NCBI RefSeq assembly: GCF_018332695.1
Contig: NZ_BOQN01000003.1
Coordinates: 62,001-126,000 of the forward strand
DNA: 64,000 bases
DNA from: Paractinoplanes toevensis
GTDB lineage: Bacteria; Actinomycetota; Actinomycetes; Mycobacteriales; Micromonosporaceae
Reading direction: 5' to 3'
Below, in pieces: positions 52,738-60,364 of the stretch. Numbering within the stretch: position 1 is the stretch's first letter; the number at the start of each line of letters is the position of its first letter. A program made the position numbers and the translations under genes. Under the pieces are notes generated by a model. That model saw only the letters and a program-made list of their open reading frames with translations, did no database searches and had not been told where the DNA came from.

Positions 52738-53124
52738 TTGGAGAGTTTGCGTTCGGAGCGGGCGCGAACTCTCCACCTTTGGCCGCGGGTGGACGCGCTT
52801 GCCTGGCTGGGTGAGGTCGGCACGGTCCGGCACTCGGTCGTCAACGAGTTCGGGCGGGGAGTTCATGCGCGCGGTCGACACGTTGGCGCACGTGCAGCGG
52901 CACCTGCTGTGGATGGCCCGGCGTCGCGCCGTGCTGAGGTGGATCTGCCGGAGGACGTCGTGGTTGCCCTCCGGCAGGTCACGGCGGTGGCCTCGCCGGA
53001 AGCGCTGGCCGGGGCCCTTGCTGCCGCCTGGGCCCACGGCCGGCGCTATGGGGAGCTGCTGGCCGGAGGCTCGGTGCCGGGTTCGCTGTTCGAGGAGCTG
53101 GACTCCGCCCTTGCCGGCCGCTAG
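52738..53124 (+). CDS. Hypothetical protein, probably frameshifted
   Basis: An open frame of 128 codons after the Hhe-like gene. Its ends look coding: third positions are G/C-rich from about 52790 to 52855 and again from about 52940 to the stop (LPEDVVVALRQVTAVASPEA ... LFEELDSALAG). Between about 52857 and 52940 this frame turns A/T-rich at third positions and reads Arg/Ala nonsense, while the next frame reads MRAVDTLAHVQRHLLWMARR with normal codon use. Two compensating frameshifts, real or from sequencing, would explain this. The GGGCGGGGA run at 52852-52860 is the likely first site. No function is recognisable. The stop overlaps the convergent NADH dehydrogenase gene by four bases. Confidence 0.4.
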   Translation: MESLRSERARTLHLWPRVDALAWLGEVGTVRHSVVNEFGRGVHARGRHVGARAAAPAVDGPASRRAEVDLPEDVVVALRQVTAVASPEALAGALAAAWAHGRRYGELLAGGSVPGSLFEELDSALAGR

Positions 53125-54473
53125 TCCTTGCGGACTATCGCCTCCAGGCGGGTGCGCTCGAACGGGTCGCCGTACTCCTCGATGGCTCGGCGGGCGAACG
53201 CCTGCTGGACCGTCGCCACTCGCTCCGAGCGGCCTCGGCCCAGGAAGCTGACCGCCCAGTGCATCACCGCGGTCACCCGGTTCTTGAAGCCGACCAGGTA
53301 GAGCAGGTGCACCGCCACCCAGATCAGCCACGCGGGGAAACCGTCCAGGCGCAGCTTGCCGATGCTGGCCACCGCCGAGAAGCGGGAGATGGTCGCCAGG
53401 CTGCCCTTGTCGAAGTACTTGAACGGCTTGGGGGCGGGCTTGCCCTCCAGGCGGTTCTTGATGGCTCCGGCGGCGTACCGGCCGCCCTGGATGGCCACCT
53501 GGGCCACGCCGGGCAGCTGCTGGCCGTGCTCGTCGTTGAGGTTCATCAGGTCGCCGAGCACGAAGATCTCGGGGTGGCCGGGGACCGTCAGGTCCTTCTC
53601 GACGAAGATCCGGCCGGCCCGGTCGGCTTTCGCCCCGGTCTTCTCGGCCAGTTTGCGGGCCAGCGGGGGAGCGGCCACGCCGGCCGCCCAGACCTTGGTC
53701 ATCGAGCCGATGCGCTCGTGGCCCCGTTCGGTCTCCACCTCGATGCCGGTGGCGTCGACGCCGACCACCTTGGTGTTCAGCTCCACCTCCACGCCCAGCA
53801 GGTGCAGCTGGCGCAGCGCTCGCGTGGACAGGTGGTCGCCGAAGGTGTTCAGCACCGCGCCCACCGCGTCGACCAGGATGATTCTGGCCTTGCGGGGGTC
53901 GATGTGCTTGTACTGGCCGGGCAGGGTGCGGTGGGCCAGCTCGGCGATCTGACCGGCCATCTCGGTGCCGGTCGGGCCGGCGCCGACCACCACGAAGGTG
54001 AGCCAGCGGTCGATGTCTTCCGGGTCGGTGTGCAGGTCGGCGATCTCGAAGGCGCCGAAGATCCGCGCGCGCAGCTCCAGGGCGTCGTCGATGTTCTTCA
54101 TGCCGGGGGCGTGGTCGGCGTAGCTGTCGTTGCCGAAGTAGGACTGGGTGGCGCCGGCCGCGACGATCAGCGTGTCGTACTCGACCTCGTAGTCGATGCC
54201 GGGGCCGGAGACCTTGACGACCTTGTTGTCGGTGTCGATCTCGCGGGCCCAGCCGAGGCGTACGTCCACGTTCTTCTGCCGTTTGAGCACCTCGCGGATC
54301 GGCGGCGCGATCTCGCCCTCGCTGAGGATGCCGGTGGCCACCTGGTAGAGCAGGGGCTGGAAGAGGTGGTACGCCGTACCGTTGATCAGGGTGATGTCGA
54401 CCGGGGCGTTCTTCAGAGATTTGATCGCGAAGAGTCCGCCGAACCCGGCTCCGATGACAACCACACGATGCAT
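53121..54473 (-). CDS. ndh: Type II NADH dehydrogenase (NDH-2)
   Basis: A 450-residue single-subunit flavoprotein that passes electrons from NADH to the quinone pool without pumping protons. The FAD motif VVVIGAGFGGLFA opens the protein; the NADH-binding motif FVVVGAGPTGTEMAGQIAEL lies near residue 165; FVLGDLMNLNDEHGQQLPGVAQ is the conserved second FAD segment. A hydrophobic C-terminal segment (AWLIWVAVHLLYLVGF) anchors it to the membrane. ATG 54473 follows GGGAGCC. It is a single gene with its own upstream region, which is rich in inverted repeats. Confidence 0.93.
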   Translation of the reverse strand: MHRVVVIGAGFGGLFAIKSLKNAPVDITLINGTAYHLFQPLLYQVATGILSEGEIAPPIREVLKRQKNVDVRLGWAREIDTDNKVVKVSGPGIDYEVEYDTLIVAAGATQSYFGNDSYADHAPGMKNIDDALELRARIFGAFEIADLHTDPEDIDRWLTFVVVGAGPTGTEMAGQIAELAHRTLPGQYKHIDPRKARIILVDAVGAVLNTFGDHLSTRALRQLHLLGVEVELNTKVVGVDATGIEVETERGHERIGSMTKVWAAGVAAPPLARKLAEKTGAKADRAGRIFVEKDLTVPGHPEIFVLGDLMNLNDEHGQQLPGVAQVAIQGGRYAAGAIKNRLEGKPAPKPFKYFDKGSLATISRFSAVASIGKLRLDGFPAWLIWVAVHLLYLVGFKNRVTAVMHWAVSFLGRGRSERVATVQQAFARRAIEEYGDPFERTRLEAIVRKD

Positions 54474-54509
54474 TTTGGCTCCCGTCTTTCACTACATAGA
54501 GCGCCCTGA

Positions 54510-54571
54510 TCAGCGTGATTATGCCGTGAAGCGGGACACCTCAAAGGGCCCGGCGACAAGAATCACGCTGA
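54510..54571. repeat. 11-bp inverted repeat upstream of the NADH dehydrogenase gene
   Basis: TCAGCGTGATT (54510-54520) and AATCACGCTGA (54561-54571) are perfectly complementary across a 40-nt spacer. They lie 37-98 bp upstream of the ndh start. They could form a long-stem leader structure or be a pair of opposed protein-binding half-sites. Confidence 0.55.
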
Positions 54572-54600
54572 GTTGACCGGCTCCGCTTCGCTCCGCGGGA

Positions 54601-54699
54601 GCGATCGCCCTTGAGGCCAATGACGAGGCCCCGGTTTTCCAACACCGCAAACCCCACGGCGTCGAAAAACCGGGGCCTCGTCATTGACGGCGATCGCCC
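54601..54699. repeat. Perfect 21-bp inverted repeat flanked by 10-bp direct repeats
   Basis: Arms 54618-54638 and 54666-54686 are perfectly complementary around a 27-nt loop, with T-rich inner ends. The hairpin is bracketed by identical copies of GCGATCGCCC (54601-54610 and 54690-54699), each containing the palindrome GCGATCGC. It lies just downstream of the galactanase stop (minus strand), so termination is likely. The direct repeats resemble a target-site duplication. Confidence 0.65.
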
Positions 54700-54713
54700 A
54701 GCCCTTCCCGGGT

Positions 54714-55817
54714 TTAAGGCGTCCAGACCAGGTTCGGGTTCACGTGGCCGGTCCAGTCGAACGTGGCCATGTTGTCCCAGCCGTCACCCGTACCGTTGAT
54801 GTTGGCCGGGTCCCAGCCGTTGCCCTTGATCGCATACCAGGTGGGCTCCCAGTAGAAGACGCCCACCGCGCCGGCGTTGCGTGCGGTGTTCTGCACGTAG
54901 GTGAACTGTGTCGCCTGGCCGGCCCAGCTCGCCGGCTGGCCGTCGCAGAGCACGGTGCCGGGGATCGAGTTGGACTGGCTGTCGGCGTTGGCGGTGGTGA
55001 ACTGGTACGCCGTCTCGGCGATCACCACCGGCTTGCCGTAACGGGACTTCACGTCGGCGATGACGTTGTAGAGGTTCGCCAGCGTGCCGTGCCACATGCA
55101 GTAGTAGGACAGGGCGGTCACGTCCCAGACGACGCCCTGGGCCTTGATGCCGTCGTAGAACCAGCGGGCGTTCGCGTCGCTGTCCGCGTCGGCGGTGTGG
55201 ATCCACACCTGGGTCGAGCTGTTGCAGGCCTTCGTCGCGTTGTAGCCCTGCTTGAGCAGGCCGGCCAGCGGGGCGAAGTTGCTGCTGGTCACCTGGCCCT
55301 TGGGCCACAGCATGCCGACGTTGATCTCGTTGCCGATCTGCACGCTGTCCGGCGTGGTGCCCTGCGCCTTCAGCGCGGTGCACACGTCGTAGGTGTAGTT
55401 GTAGACATCGGTGCCCAGCTGCGACAGCGAGTGCGACGCCCAGGCGGCCGGCGGGTACTGCTTGCCGGGGTCGGCCCAGGTGTCCGAGTAGTGGAAGTCG
55501 ATCAGCAGCTTCAGACCCTTGGCCTTGATCGCCTTCGCCTGTTGCAGAACCTTGGCCTTGTTGTTGTAGCCGCTGGCCGGGTTGTTCCAGATGCGCAGCC
55601 GCATGTAGTTGGCCCCGGCCGACTTCAGGATGTCGTACGGGTCGGCGGCCGTACCGGCCTTGTTGTAGTACTTCGCGCCGAGGTCGAGGCTGCGTTGCAG
55701 CGAGGACACGTCCGCACCGAGCATGGTGAGGGTGTTCGCCGCGTGGGCGGGGGTAGCGAGCGCGAGCGGCAGCGCGAGGACGAGCGCTGCTGCGACGGCT
55801 CTCAGGGACGGTTTCAT
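54714..55817 (-). CDS. ganB: Secreted GH53 endo-beta-1,4-galactanase
   Basis: A 367-residue secreted arabinogalactan endo-beta-1,4-galactanase (glycoside hydrolase family 53). A cleavable signal peptide (MKPSLRAVAAALVLALPLAL, cleavage after AHA) precedes a TIM barrel. Catalytic segments are the acid/base Glu in VQIGNEIN and the nucleophile Glu in VVIAETAYQF; LRLRIWNNP-like (YMRLRIWNNP) and IDFHYSDTWADPGKQ are typical of the family. It would release galacto-oligosaccharides from pectic or arabino-galactan outside the cell. It is the last gene of the leftward operon, 57 bp after the LacI gene, and ends at a large inverted repeat. Confidence 0.92.
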   Translation of the reverse strand: MKPSLRAVAAALVLALPLALATPAHAANTLTMLGADVSSLQRSLDLGAKYYNKAGTAADPYDILKSAGANYMRLRIWNNPASGYNNKAKVLQQAKAIKAKGLKLLIDFHYSDTWADPGKQYPPAAWASHSLSQLGTDVYNYTYDVCTALKAQGTTPDSVQIGNEINVGMLWPKGQVTSSNFAPLAGLLKQGYNATKACNSSTQVWIHTADADSDANARWFYDGIKAQGVVWDVTALSYYCMWHGTLANLYNVIADVKSRYGKPVVIAETAYQFTTANADSQSNSIPGTVLCDGQPASWAGQATQFTYVQNTARNAGAVGVFYWEPTWYAIKGNGWDPANINGTGDGWDNMATFDWTGHVNPNLVWTP

Positions 55818-55874
55818 GACGCTCCTTCGTTCGAAGAAACGGGGGAAACCGGCGGTCGGTGGCTCCGCCGGAAC

Positions 55875-56915
55875 TCAGGCGGGCGACGAGTCCCGGATCA
55901 CCAGCGTGGTGGGCACGGTGATCGAGAGGGGCGTACGCCCGTTGATGACGTCCGTGAGGAGACGGACCATCTCTTCGCTGATCCGGTCCAGGGGATGCCG
56001 GACCGTGGTGAGGGACGGGTCGAGCGTGGCCGCCAGACCCGAGTCGTCGAAGCCGACCACCCGCACGTCGCCGGGCACGTCCTTACCGGCCTCGCGCAGC
56101 ACCGGCAGCGCGCCGGCGGCCATCGCGTCCGAGGCGGCGAACACCGCGTCCAGGTCGGGGGCCTGGTCGAGGAGTTGCCGCATGGCGGCGGCGCCGCTGG
56201 CCCGGCCCCAGTCACCGGGCACGATCCGGGCCGGCTCGACCGGCAGGCCGTGCGCGAACAGGGCATCGGTGTAGCCCTGGAGCCGGTCGACGCCGCCGAC
56301 CATGTCCTGCGGTCCGGTGATCGTGGCGATCCGCGTGCAGCCTTTCGAGATCAGATGCTCGACGGCCGAGCGGCCGCCGGAGCGGTCGTCGGCCATCACC
56401 GAGCTGATCTGCTGCTCGTAGCCGAGGACCCGGCCGCACGCGACGATCGGCACCTCGGCCTGCACCAGGTGGCTGAGCAGCGGGTCACCGGAGTGCGGCG
56501 ACACCAGCAGCACCCCGTCGACGTGCCCGCCGGACAGGTAGGCGGTGGTGCGGTTCCGCTCCTCCGGGGTCGACGCGATCATCAGGATCAGCGTCAGTTC
56601 CCGGTCGGAGAGGGCCTGGGCGACCCCGCGCAGCAGCACCGAGAAGTTGGGGTCCTCGAAGAGCAGGTGCTGCGGCTCGGTGAGCAGGAACGCGATCGAC
56701 CCGGACTTGCCGGTGGCCAGCGAGCGGGCGTGCGGGTTCGCCGTGTAACCGGTCCGGGCGATGGCCTCCCGCACGGTGCGGACGGCTTCGGGGCTGACCC
56801 ATTCCCGGCCGTTCAGAACCCGGGAGACGGTGGCGTAGGAGACCCCGGCCTCGCGCGCCACGTCGCGGATGGTGGGCCGCTTTCGCACGTTCGGGACTAT
56901 AGACTGCGCCATCAC
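55875..56915 (-). CDS. LacI family regulator of the galactan operon
   Basis: A 346-residue LacI/GalR repressor. The helix-turn-helix TIRDVAREAGVSYATVSRVL is followed by the hinge helix region (NPHARSL) and a periplasmic-binding-like sensor domain (VDGVLLVSPHSGDPL ... VRVVGFDDSGLAATLDPSLT). GTG 56915 overlaps the permease stop; ATG 56912 is the alternative. Encoded within the transport operon, it most likely represses both divergent units by binding the two identical 19-bp sites at 60209-60227 and 60299-60317, with a galactoside as inducer. This assignment is inference from position. Confidence 0.88.
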   Translation of the reverse strand: MMAQSIVPNVRKRPTIRDVAREAGVSYATVSRVLNGREWVSPEAVRTVREAIARTGYTANPHARSLATGKSGSIAFLLTEPQHLLFEDPNFSVLLRGVAQALSDRELTLILMIASTPEERNRTTAYLSGGHVDGVLLVSPHSGDPLLSHLVQAEVPIVACGRVLGYEQQISSVMADDRSGGRSAVEHLISKGCTRIATITGPQDMVGGVDRLQGYTDALFAHGLPVEPARIVPGDWGRASGAAAMRQLLDQAPDLDAVFAASDAMAAGALPVLREAGKDVPGDVRVVGFDDSGLAATLDPSLTTVRHPLDRISEEMVRLLTDVINGRTPLSITVPTTLVIRDSSPA

Positions 56916-57814
56916 GCCTTCACCGCGCCCGCGCCGAGATCCACTCGCCAGTACCGTTGCAGGCCCAGGAAGAGCGCCACCAGCGGGATGATCGAGATGA
57001 GTGCCCCGGTGACCACCGTGATGTACATCGACGGCTGGTTCGCACCCTGGTTCAGCAGGCCGGAGAGGCCCACGGTCAGCGGGTAGAGATGGTCGTCGCC
57101 GAGCATGATGTACGGCAGCATGAAGTTGTTCCAGATCGCCACGAACTGGAAGAGGAAGACCGTGACCAGGCCGGACTTCATCATCGGCAGCACCACCCGG
57201 CCGAAGGTGCGCCAGTCGCCGGCGCCGTCGATCCGGGCCGCCTCCAGCACCTCGGTCGGAACGGTCGCGGCCGCGAAGATCCGGGACAGATAGATCCCGT
57301 ACGGGGAGATCATGCTGGGCAGCAGCACCGACCAGTACGTGTTGGTCAGCCCGACCTTGGCCAGCAGCAGGTACTGCGGGATGGCCAGGATGACGCCCGG
57401 CACCAGCACGCCGGCCAGGATCACGTTGAACACGAACCTCTTGCCCGGGAAGTCGTACTTGGCCAGCGCGAAGCCGGACATCGCCGAGACCAGGGTGGAG
57501 ACGGCCGCGCCGACCCCGGCGTACAGGGCGGTGTTGGCCATCCAGCGCCAGTACAGGCCGTTCCGGTAGGCGAACAGGTCGCCGATGTTGTCGAACAGGT
57601 GGGTGCTGGGCGCCAGGGTGAACGTGGAGAACAGCTCGCCGGAGCTCTTGGTCGAGGCGATCAGCACCCAGAGCACCGGGAACAGGCAGTACACGGCGCC
57701 GAGCAGCAACAGGACGGTGGCCAGGGTGCTGTTCTTGCGGTTGCCCCGGCGGTTCTTCTTGTCCGGAAGGGCGGCGGTGACCGGCACCGCCGGGAGGGCA
57801 GTCGAGACGGTCAT
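56912..57814 (-). CDS. Carbohydrate ABC transporter permease (MalG-type)
   Basis: A 300-residue inner-membrane permease with six hydrophobic segments and the cytoplasmic EAA loop EAARIDGAGDWRTFGRVVLP, which contacts the ATPase. It pairs with the MalF-type permease encoded just upstream. Its ATG follows the stop of that gene by two bases, and AGGAGG is embedded in the preceding 3' end. The ATPase is not encoded here; such CUT1 systems often use a shared MsiK-type ATPase elsewhere in the genome. The cluster context suggests galacto-oligosaccharide import. Confidence 0.93.
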   Translation of the reverse strand: MTVSTALPAVPVTAALPDKKNRRGNRKNSTLATVLLLLGAVYCLFPVLWVLIASTKSSGELFSTFTLAPSTHLFDNIGDLFAYRNGLYWRWMANTALYAGVGAAVSTLVSAMSGFALAKYDFPGKRFVFNVILAGVLVPGVILAIPQYLLLAKVGLTNTYWSVLLPSMISPYGIYLSRIFAAATVPTEVLEAARIDGAGDWRTFGRVVLPMMKSGLVTVFLFQFVAIWNNFMLPYIMLGDDHLYPLTVGLSGLLNQGANQPSMYITVVTGALISIIPLVALFLGLQRYWRVDLGAGAVKA

Positions 57815-57816
57815 GG

Positions 57817-58773
57817 TCAGTCCTCCTGGTTGAAGGCCCGGTTCCCGACGAGCTTGAGGAACCCGAAGGACACGGCGAAGGTGGCGACCGCGATGACCAC
57901 CGAGGTGGCCGCGGCGGAGTAGATGTCGTTGCGGACGAAGGCGTCCCGGTAGACCTTCATCAGTGGCGTCCAGGTGCTGGAGATGGTGTTGCTCAGCGGC
58001 TTCAGCGTCATCGGCTCGGCGAAGACCTGCAGCGTCGCGATCAGCGAGAAGACGAACGTCATGATCAGGCTGGGCAGCACGATCGGGATCTTGATGCGCC
58101 AGGCGATCTGCTTGTCACTCGCGCCGTCGAGGCGGGCTGCCTCGAACAGGTCGGTCGGGATCGCCCGCAGCGCGGTGTAGATGACGATCATGTTGAATCC
58201 GGTGCCGCCCCAGACCGCGATGTTGGCGACCGCCCACAGCACCCACGAACCGGTCAGCACGTCCGGGGGCTCGACGCCGAACATCTGCACCACGTCGGTG
58301 AACGGGCTGACCCGGGGAAGATAGAGAAAACCCCAGAGCAAGGAGCCGACCACCGCGGGTACGGCGTACGGCAGGAAGATCGCCGTACGGGAGAAGGTGC
58401 CGACCCGGGTGCGGCCGGCGTCCAGCAGCAGGGCCATCAGCAGCGCGAGACCGAGCATGGTGGGGACCACGATCAGGCCGTACGCGCCGATCCGGTAGAC
58501 GCTGGGCAGGAAGTCCGGGTCGGTCAGCGAGCGGGCGTAGTTGCTCATCCCGGCCCACACCTCGGTGCGCGCCCCGGCACCGAGCCCGAGTCCGCTGACC
58601 TTGACCCGGCGCAGGCTCAGGTAGGCGGCGTAGCCGATCGGTGCGGCGAAGAACGCCACGAAGAGGATCAGGGCGGGCGCGAGGAACGAGTACGGGGCCC
58701 CGGCGCGCCGGCCGCGGCGGGTGGCCGTCCGGGGCGTACGTGTTTCGGTGGGGAGTGCCGTCACGGCCGTCAC
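57817..58773 (-). CDS. Carbohydrate ABC transporter permease (MalF-type)
   Basis: A 318-residue permease of the CUT1 family with six predicted membrane segments and the EAA loop EAARLDGASDKQIAWRIKIP near residue 210. The first segment (YSFLAPALILFVAFFAAPIG) is typical of MalF-like proteins. The gene lies between the binding-protein gene (51 bp upstream) and the MalG-type permease. It should form the channel heterodimer with the latter. Confidence 0.93.
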   Translation of the reverse strand: MTAVTALPTETRTPRTATRRGRRAGAPYSFLAPALILFVAFFAAPIGYAAYLSLRRVKVSGLGLGAGARTEVWAGMSNYARSLTDPDFLPSVYRIGAYGLIVVPTMLGLALLMALLLDAGRTRVGTFSRTAIFLPYAVPAVVGSLLWGFLYLPRVSPFTDVVQMFGVEPPDVLTGSWVLWAVANIAVWGGTGFNMIVIYTALRAIPTDLFEAARLDGASDKQIAWRIKIPIVLPSLIMTFVFSLIATLQVFAEPMTLKPLSNTISSTWTPLMKVYRDAFVRNDIYSAAATSVVIAVATFAVSFGFLKLVGNRAFNQED

Positions 58774-58824
58774 CCTTTCTCGGGCTGTGCGGCGCGGCTC
58801 TCGCCGCGCCGCATCAGGGGTGGA

Positions 58825-60132
58825 TCAGCCGGCGACCTTGAAGCCGGTGTTCTTCATGTCGTCGACCGTGGTCTGCTGCATCGTGGTCAGCGCGGCCGGG
58901 AAGTCGGCGGCCTTCTTCGAGGCGGCCGCCTTGCCGAAGGCGTCGTTGTAGGCGGAGTAGGCCACGTTGACGTTCGGCCCGTACGTGAACGGCTTGGTGA
59001 TCTTGGCGGCCTCGGCCGCGACCGTGTAGAAGTCGCTCTGGTTCGACAGGAACGCCGGGGGCGCGGTCAGCGCGGCGCCCGAGTCGACGCTGGCCGGGTA
59101 GACGTTGGCCGTGCCGGCCAGGGCCTTGATGCCGGCCGGGTCGGTGTTGAGCCAGGCGATGAACTGCGCGGCCTGCTCCTTGTGCTTGCTCTGGGTGGTG
59201 ACGCTGGTGGCCGAGCCGCCCCAGTTGCCGTTGGCCGGTGACGCCGCGTCCCACTGCGGGAGCAGAGCGGCCTTCCACTTGCCCTTGGTGCTCGCCGCGT
59301 TGCCCTCGAGGACGCCGGGACCCCACACCGAGCTGGTCCAGCCGACCTGGGTGCCGTCGTTGAGGGCCGCGTTCCACTCCGGGGTGTACATCGGCTTGTT
59401 GTCGATGACGCCCTCCTGCACCAGGCCGCCCCAGTAGGTGGCGACCTTCTGGGTGGCGGCGTCGTTGATCGCGACCGACCAGGTGTCCCCGTTGATGCCC
59501 CACCAGGAGGCGCCCGCCTGCTGGGAGAGGCCGGCGAACCAGCCCGCGTCGGTGGCCGAGAACGTGCCGAGGTACTGCTTCTTGTTCGCGGCGTGGATCT
59601 TGCGGGCCGCCGCCGCGTAGTCGTCCCAGGTCTTCGGGGCCTGGAGGCCGAGCTTCTCGAAGACGTCGGTGCGGTAGTAGAACATCATCGGGCCGGAGTC
59701 CTGCGGGACGCCGTAGAGGGCCTCGCCGCCGAGGGTGACGGCGTTCCAGGCCGACTCCGGGAACTTCGCCTTGAGGCTGCCGGCCTCCTTGTTGATGTCG
59801 GCGAGCGCGTTGGCCGAGACCAGGGTGGGCATCTTCTGGTACTCGGCCTGCATCACGTCGGGGGCGCCGCTGCCGGCCTTGATCGCGGTGAGCAGCTTGG
59901 TGACGGCGGGGTCGCCCCCGTCCTGCTTGTTGACGGTGACGTGGATGTCGGGGTGGGTGGTGTTCCAGCCCTCGACGACCTTGTCCATGTTCGGCGCCCA
60001 GGTCCAGTAGGTCAGTTCGACCTTCTCGCCGGGCTTGGTGGCGGTGGAGCCACTGTCGCTGTCGTCGGAGCTGGAGCAGGCACCGGTCATCAAAAGGGCG
60101 GCGGCGAGAACGCCTGCGAATGTCTTCTTCAT
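58825..60132 (-). CDS. Carbohydrate ABC transporter substrate-binding lipoprotein (GanS-like)
   Basis: A 435-residue extracellular solute-binding protein of family 1. The signal peptide MKKTFAGVLAAALLMTGAC ends in the lipobox MTGAC, followed by a Ser/Asp linker. The mature protein starts with VELTYWTWAPNMDKVVEGWN and contains aromatic residues typical of oligosaccharide binding. ATG 60132 is set by GAGGAGG four bases upstream; the frame is open further upstream without coding-like sequence. It is the first gene of the leftward operon under the divergent promoter with two LacI-type operators. By context it binds beta-1,4-galacto-oligosaccharides released by the GH53 enzyme. Confidence 0.9.
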   Translation of the reverse strand: MKKTFAGVLAAALLMTGACSSSDDSDSGSTATKPGEKVELTYWTWAPNMDKVVEGWNTTHPDIHVTVNKQDGGDPAVTKLLTAIKAGSGAPDVMQAEYQKMPTLVSANALADINKEAGSLKAKFPESAWNAVTLGGEALYGVPQDSGPMMFYYRTDVFEKLGLQAPKTWDDYAAAARKIHAANKKQYLGTFSATDAGWFAGLSQQAGASWWGINGDTWSVAINDAATQKVATYWGGLVQEGVIDNKPMYTPEWNAALNDGTQVGWTSSVWGPGVLEGNAASTKGKWKAALLPQWDAASPANGNWGGSATSVTTQSKHKEQAAQFIAWLNTDPAGIKALAGTANVYPASVDSGAALTAPPAFLSNQSDFYTVAAEAAKITKPFTYGPNVNVAYSAYNDAFGKAAASKKAADFPAALTTMQQTTVDDMKNTGFKVAG

Positions 60133-60208
60133 CGATCCTCCTCGATCGGCGGGCCACGGTGGGCGCGGCCGCGGTCGCTGCCGGGGGAGACGTGCGTCAC
60201 CGAACAGG

Positions 60209-60227
60209 ACCTGTGACCGGTTACAGT
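60209..60227. promoter_or_regulatory. LacI-type operator O1 (leftward promoter)
   Basis: ACCTGTGACCGGTTACAGT contains CTGTgACCGGTtACAG, a 16-bp palindrome with one mismatched pair. It overlaps the expected -10 region of the leftward promoter whose -35 (TTGACA on the minus strand) is at 60246-60251. An identical copy is at 60299-60317. Confidence 0.75.
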
Positions 60228-60245
60228 GCTGCTCGTTTACGGGAT

Positions 60246-60251
60246 TGTCAA
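60246..60251 (-). promoter_or_regulatory. -35 element of the leftward galactan operon promoter
   Basis: TTGACA on the minus strand; the matching -10 would lie 18-19 bp further left (ACTGTA or CTGTAA), inside operator O1. Confidence 0.45.
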
Positions 60252-60255
60252 GTGC

Positions 60256-60284
60256 TTGCGTCCAGCCGGTTAAAACGCTGTATC
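60256..60284 (+). promoter_or_regulatory. Rightward promoter of the beta-galactosidase-GalT gene
   Basis: TTGCGT (60256-60261), 17 bp and TGTATC (60279-60284) form a plausible promoter with start near 60291, placing operator O2 directly downstream of the start, a repressing position. Confidence 0.5.
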
Positions 60285-60298
60285 GTGCGGAGACCTGA

Positions 60299-60317
60299 AC
60301 CTGTGACCGGTTACAGT
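60299..60317. promoter_or_regulatory. LacI-type operator O2 (rightward promoter)
   Basis: An exact copy of the 19-bp O1 sequence, 90 bp away, located between the expected start point of the rightward promoter and the GTG at 60365. The pair suggests coordinated repression of both divergent units, possibly through a DNA loop. Confidence 0.75.
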
Positions 60318-60364
60318 CCGGCGCGGTTTTGTTTGCCACACCGTTCGTCGCAGAGGAGCCACCC

